A stretch of DNA of 64,000 bases from Cytophagales bacterium (GTDB lineage: Bacteria > Bacteroidota > Bacteroidia > Cytophagales > Cyclobacteriaceae): NCBI GenBank assembly GCA_017303795.1, contig JAFLBR010000002.1:248001-312000 (forward strand). The letters run 5' to 3'. The notes beneath the pieces are model-generated. The model was not told the origin of the DNA, made no database searches, and saw nothing but the letters and a program-made list of their open reading frames with translations. The position numbers and the translations under genes were made by a program. The first letter of the stretch is position 1; each line of letters opens with the position of its first letter. This document shows positions 61,501 to 64,000 of the stretch, piece after piece.

Positions 61501-63768
61501 TATAACTATGGAGCAGTAGGGCAGGAAGGAAACCAACTTCGTTTTGTAAGTGATGGCGGTCAGGTGGACAAGGGTTTTAAAGATGGTAACACTGTGGGCA
61601 ATGATTATACTTATGATGGTGCCGGTAACCTGATTCAGGATTTGAATAAAGGTATTAACGCCATTCAATATAATCGGTTAAACCTCACTGAACGAATTAC
61701 TTTAAACACGGGTGCGTATCTGAAATACATTTACAGTGCTGCCGGAAATAAGCTGGCAGAAGAACTGTATAGTACAGGCGGTTCATTAGTTAAGCGTATT
61801 GATTATGTGGGTCCCTTTGTATATGAAAATAATCAAATTCAGTTCATTATGCACGATGAAGGCCGGGCATTGCCTGTAGATGCCACTACGTGGGAGTATC
61901 AATACACACTACGTGATCACCTGGGCAGTGCAAGAATGATGGTTTCAGCGAGTCCTCGGCTGTTGGAGTATAAGGCTACTATGGAAACCGAGAATGCAGC
62001 AACGGAAGAACAGGAGTTTCTTAATCTGCCCGGTTCAAGGGTGACTAATTCTACGGCTAATGTTACCGTTGGTGGTAATGAAGTCAGCCGGTTAAGAAAT
62101 GATATGCCCGTGGGCCCGTCTATTAGTCTGCAGGTCATGCCTGGTGATGCGCTGTTTGCCACAGCGTTTGCTTACCATGAGGGTACAGGCTTCGGCACAA
62201 CGGCAATAACAAACGGGGCAATGATTACTGCTATCGCTGCTGCGTTTGGAGGCGTAAGTGGTGCGCCCGGTGAAGCGGGGCAGGTCTTTAATGCCGTGAA
62301 CAACGCCTATCCCATACATGGACCAACCGCATCGCCAAGCAACAACCACCCAGCTGCATTTGTCAACTATATCTTGTTTGATCTCAATATGGTTCCCATT
62401 ACCGGAGGCTATACGCGCGTGGGCACTTCCCCGGGGCAAGTTCAACTCGGCCCTGTTTTGGTTGAGCAACCGGGCTATGTTTATTTCTTTTTAAGCAACG
62501 AAGGAAACTCAACCACACCGGTTTACTTCGATGACTTTACTGTACAGGTTCAGGAGTCTAAGTTAATGGGCGCTTACCTCACCTACCCGTTTGGGGCCGA
62601 GGTCGAAAGCCAGACTCTGGAGCGTTGGCGCATGCCGGAGAACCGGTACCGCTTTCAGAGCAAGGCAATCCAAAAAGATCTTGGTGTTGAGTTGTACGAT
62701 TTTGGTTCCAGATTGTATGATCCCTATACCGGACGATGGTTTGCTGTCGATCCACAGAAACAATTTGCGAGCCCGTACACAGCAATGGGAAATAATCCAT
62801 TGATGATGGTCGATCCCGATGGTGAGTTGGTTTGGTTTGTGCCCATTATTATTGGCGCAGTTATTGGCGGTGCGACTGGTGGTGTTTACGCGGCAAACTC
62901 AGGAGACTATTCAATTCTTGGCGGAATTTGGAGAGGTGCATTGATTGGTGGCATTGCTGGCGCAGGGGGTGTTGGCGTGAGTACAGCGGGTGGAGGGGCA
63001 ATGCTTGCTGGAGCGACTGGAGGCGCTTTAGGGGGTGCAGGATTCTCAGGCCTTCAAAATGATTGGGATGCAAACGAAATGTTAAGGGGCGGTTTAATCG
63101 GTGCTGCCAGCGGGTTTGTCGGTGGTGGTTTTGCTTCTGCCATTGGTGGTGGTGGTGGTGCGTTTGTCGGAGGTGCTACAGCTGATATGACCGGGCAGTT
63201 ATTAACGACGGGTGATTTGAACATTGGACAATCATTAGTAGCAGGTGGAGTATCACTTGGGATGCATCATGGAATGTCAAAGTTAAGCTACGAGACTGGC
63301 GGTAAGAAACTTGGAAAAATTGATCTAACATATAAAGAGTTTAAAACCATCCAAGCAGAAAATCAACGTTCAAGGTTTTGGCATCGCGAGAGGGGCGTTA
63401 CTCTATTAAAAAATGCTGATCCAAGAGTTGTTCCAAAGAAGGGGCTTTATGAGGGCAAGATAAAGCAGTTGAGATTTAAGGAAAGCATTGATTTTCCGAG
63501 TGCGGATGATTTAGGAATTGATCTCAGTGAAATTAAGGCACAGTGGCATAGTCATTGGAGTAAATCTTTTGCTGTTGGTTTTTCTGGTACTGATCTAGGA
63601 AATCCTCACAACCAAATCGTTACTAATCGTCACAATAGCTATGTTAATTATAATTACTACGACTATCGACCTCAAGATAACTTCTTTGCCCAATATACAA
63701 CTTGGGAACAATATCCTGTTGCAGATGGCTTCGCAAGGTACTTCTGGTTCTCTATTTTCAGATTTTAA
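58522..63768 (+). CDS. giant secreted RHS protein with DUF6443, Fn3-like repeats and a possible JAMM-like C-terminal effector
   Basis: 1748 residues from the ATG at 58522. Signal peptide (LLIFVLLFLSTASVIAQ). Two fibronectin-III-like units follow (ATSATSVLSTSFTANWNSV and LSPATALTTNSFTVNWNSV, about 115-290). Then a DUF6443 domain (about 300-400: VINYQFLDRLGRPSQSIAVQ, VTYDALGRQAFGYLPF), YD repeats, and the RHS core RLYDPYTGRWFAVDPQ... NPLMMVDPDGE (to about 1432). After the core: a glycine-zipper hydrophobic region (about 1437-1590), then a tail with QWHSHWSKSFAVGFSGTD (1674-1691). H1676, H1678, S1688 and D1691 could form a JAMM-like metal site. The rest of the tail has no match. Confidence 0.82.
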   Translation: MNKTHSLLIFVLLFLSTASVIAQISVEITGQTTGTVGSTQQFNLTWYDGSNFITPPTGTYNWNVLIGEVTYQDDTYALVNWISAGTAYLEFSMTTWDNYYYDYHEITVTGPPYTPEATSATSVLSTSFTANWNSVFGATGYQLDVSAASDFSSFVSGYQNLPVSNTSQSISGLTPATTYYYRVRAVNSYGTSVNSNTITSFAIPQLSPATALTTNSFTVNWNSVVGANGYRLDVSKDNFSTFLSGYQNLPVTGTSQVVPGLTLDTEYFYRVRAANSGGAISSNSSTQNIRTKVLNHSENFVRTVAVLADGYTSESQLESGPMSDKVINYQFLDRLGRPSQSIAVQQSPTQKDIVQAVTYDALGRQAFGYLPFTANQSNGVFVSNPIGTTPANYTSSPQYLFYNDLVTDPTQKTPDDTKPYAQTVFEKSPLSRVEEQGSVGNAWQPVPNSTTGKTVKLSYSYNVPNEVFKWDITEQPNLTFTLTRYYYFVEGNLTVTITTSEEGIQSKEYKDLEGRTRMVKTQVDATNWIETHYVYDKRGNLRFILPPESIKLVYQQSMMTLSSTFLAKYAYQYAVDSFNRKIAEKVPESEWTYMVYDRLDRLVLSQDPNQRLTNEWTFSKYDTWSRPILTGTTVITGTVESIRTAVESHSVLFESKGSVVHGYTNNAYPIVADANAYLVVSYYDDYCFKSMMPNTLSVFNNASCTDIMAPPGQGLIPYGPMDYYGGGISGLPAHEFKRVQGMPTGGKVRIFGTTPTWLWAVTYYDQNQRAIQSTAQNQLGGYDRASTSFDFAGRMLAGRVMHFSTITAQPQYTITEEYQYDPAGRLKRKFHQIGSDPAKKVRLFELEYNELGQVVGKQLHNAALPVQQIDFRQNIKGWPVSQSSEDFKLQFGFNNSLGFTANSRSNGDLTSVAWINNLRYSVNVNNKQQGWSLNYDNLSRLTGSNYWERNEGAGSWGSSQTKLTESGITYDWNGNIKTLTRKDANNSNLDLLTYNYGAVGQEGNQLRFVSDGGQVDKGFKDGNTVGNDYTYDGAGNLIQDLNKGINAIQYNRLNLTERITLNTGAYLKYIYSAAGNKLAEELYSTGGSLVKRIDYVGPFVYENNQIQFIMHDEGRALPVDATTWEYQYTLRDHLGSARMMVSASPRLLEYKATMETENAATEEQEFLNLPGSRVTNSTANVTVGGNEVSRLRNDMPVGPSISLQVMPGDALFATAFAYHEGTGFGTTAITNGAMITAIAAAFGGVSGAPGEAGQVFNAVNNAYPIHGPTASPSNNHPAAFVNYILFDLNMVPITGGYTRVGTSPGQVQLGPVLVEQPGYVYFFLSNEGNSTTPVYFDDFTVQVQESKLMGAYLTYPFGAEVESQTLERWRMPENRYRFQSKAIQKDLGVELYDFGSRLYDPYTGRWFAVDPQKQFASPYTAMGNNPLMMVDPDGELVWFVPIIIGAVIGGATGGVYAANSGDYSILGGIWRGALIGGIAGAGGVGVSTAGGGAMLAGATGGALGGAGFSGLQNDWDANEMLRGGLIGAASGFVGGGFASAIGGGGGAFVGGATADMTGQLLTTGDLNIGQSLVAGGVSLGMHHGMSKLSYETGGKKLGKIDLTYKEFKTIQAENQRSRFWHRERGVTLLKNADPRVVPKKGLYEGKIKQLRFKESIDFPSADDLGIDLSEIKAQWHSHWSKSFAVGFSGTDLGNPHNQIVTNRHNSYVNYNYYDYRPQDNFFAQYTTWEQYPVADGFARYFWFSIFRF

Positions 63769-63782
63769 CTCAATACAAACAC

Positions 63783-64000
63783 ATGAGGCGTAAAAATTTA
63801 GCGGTTCTCGTTATTTCAATTTTTTTTCTCAGCCGCACCGCTGCTCAAGACAATGGGGCTTCCAAAAGATATGACAGTCTTTCAAGAACGGGTTCTGTCC
63901 ATGATGATCGTCCAGTGCCTTCATTATATATTTTCGATAGTCTATTTATCATAAGTGAAAAACTCGTTAAAAAAAACTTCCGGTTAGCGGGTACTATAAC
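63783..64000 (+). CDS. secreted protein, start only
   Basis: ATG at 63783, 14 bases after the RHS stop, with a signal peptide (NLAVLVISIFFLSRTAAQ) and then DNGASKRYDSLSRTGSVHDDRPVPSLYIFDSLFIISEKLVKKNFRLAG, broken off by the window end. In an RHS locus this is the position of an immunity or accessory gene. The signal peptide would place it in the periplasm. Nothing in the visible 72 codons identifies a family. Confidence 0.55.
   Translation, partial: MRRKNLAVLVISIFFLSRTAAQDNGASKRYDSLSRTGSVHDDRPVPSLYIFDSLFIISEKLVKKNFRLAGTI

Overview
The window looks like Bacteroidota DNA, probably Cytophagales-like (that rank is inference). The evidence is a Bacteroides-type conjugation set (TraE, TraF, TraG, TraJ, TraK, TraM and TraN-like proteins plus an RteC-like regulator), TAnnTTTG promoter boxes, no clear Shine-Dalgarno sequences, many Bacteroidota-style lipoproteins and secreted proteins, and RHS proteins of the DUF6443 type. 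No rRNA, tRNA, integrase, transposase, replication initiator or CRISPR array was recognised.

Layout. 1-841: end of a flanking segment (MauE/DoxX-like membrane protein, Crp-type regulator). 1061-5808: mobilisation block (ribbon-helix-helix-like accessory protein, relaxase, VirD4-type coupling ATPase, RteC-like protein). 5877-25856: about 20 kb of AT-richer cargo: a leftward block of secreted or membrane proteins (amidohydrolase, lipoproteins, beta-propeller-like proteins, alpha/beta hydrolase - DUF2306 - CPBP operon, AraC regulator), then a rightward block (Crp regulator, VOC protein, two paralogous outer-membrane-like proteins, alcohol dehydrogenase, decayed genes). 26497-44543: transfer block, starting with a 1635-residue methylase-helicase and continuing through traE to traN. 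44544-47064: two very strong inverted repeats followed by a ParB-like gene and a coupled small gene. 47308-53587: a ComF-like phosphoribosyltransferase and the imuA-imuB-dnaE2 mutagenesis cassette. 53970-64000: a secreted RHS locus of two giant proteins with a small lipocalin-like gene between them, then a truncated reading frame.

The mob and tra blocks supply most of the DNA-processing, coupling and type IV secretion parts of a conjugative element (ICE or plasmid); its integration or replication genes must lie outside the window. The methylase-helicase may protect incoming DNA from restriction, the ParB-like gene may stabilise the element, and the imu cassette would give the recipient inducible error-prone repair.

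The most unusual structure is a family of ten period-7 arrays (units of the form NACTNAN, such as GACTAAG, TACTGAT, ACTAATT). They occur only in front of mob, tra and imu genes, always in the same orientation, and usually stop 2-12 bases before a start codon; I saw none in the cargo or RHS regions. Other notable items are palindromic repeats inserted in frame into traG and into the signal peptide of traJ, an alternating heptad operator before imuA, an A9 frameshift in dnaE2, a triplicated ACGTGG/CCACGT motif before the RHS locus, and a possible JAMM-like metal site at the C-terminus of the second RHS protein.
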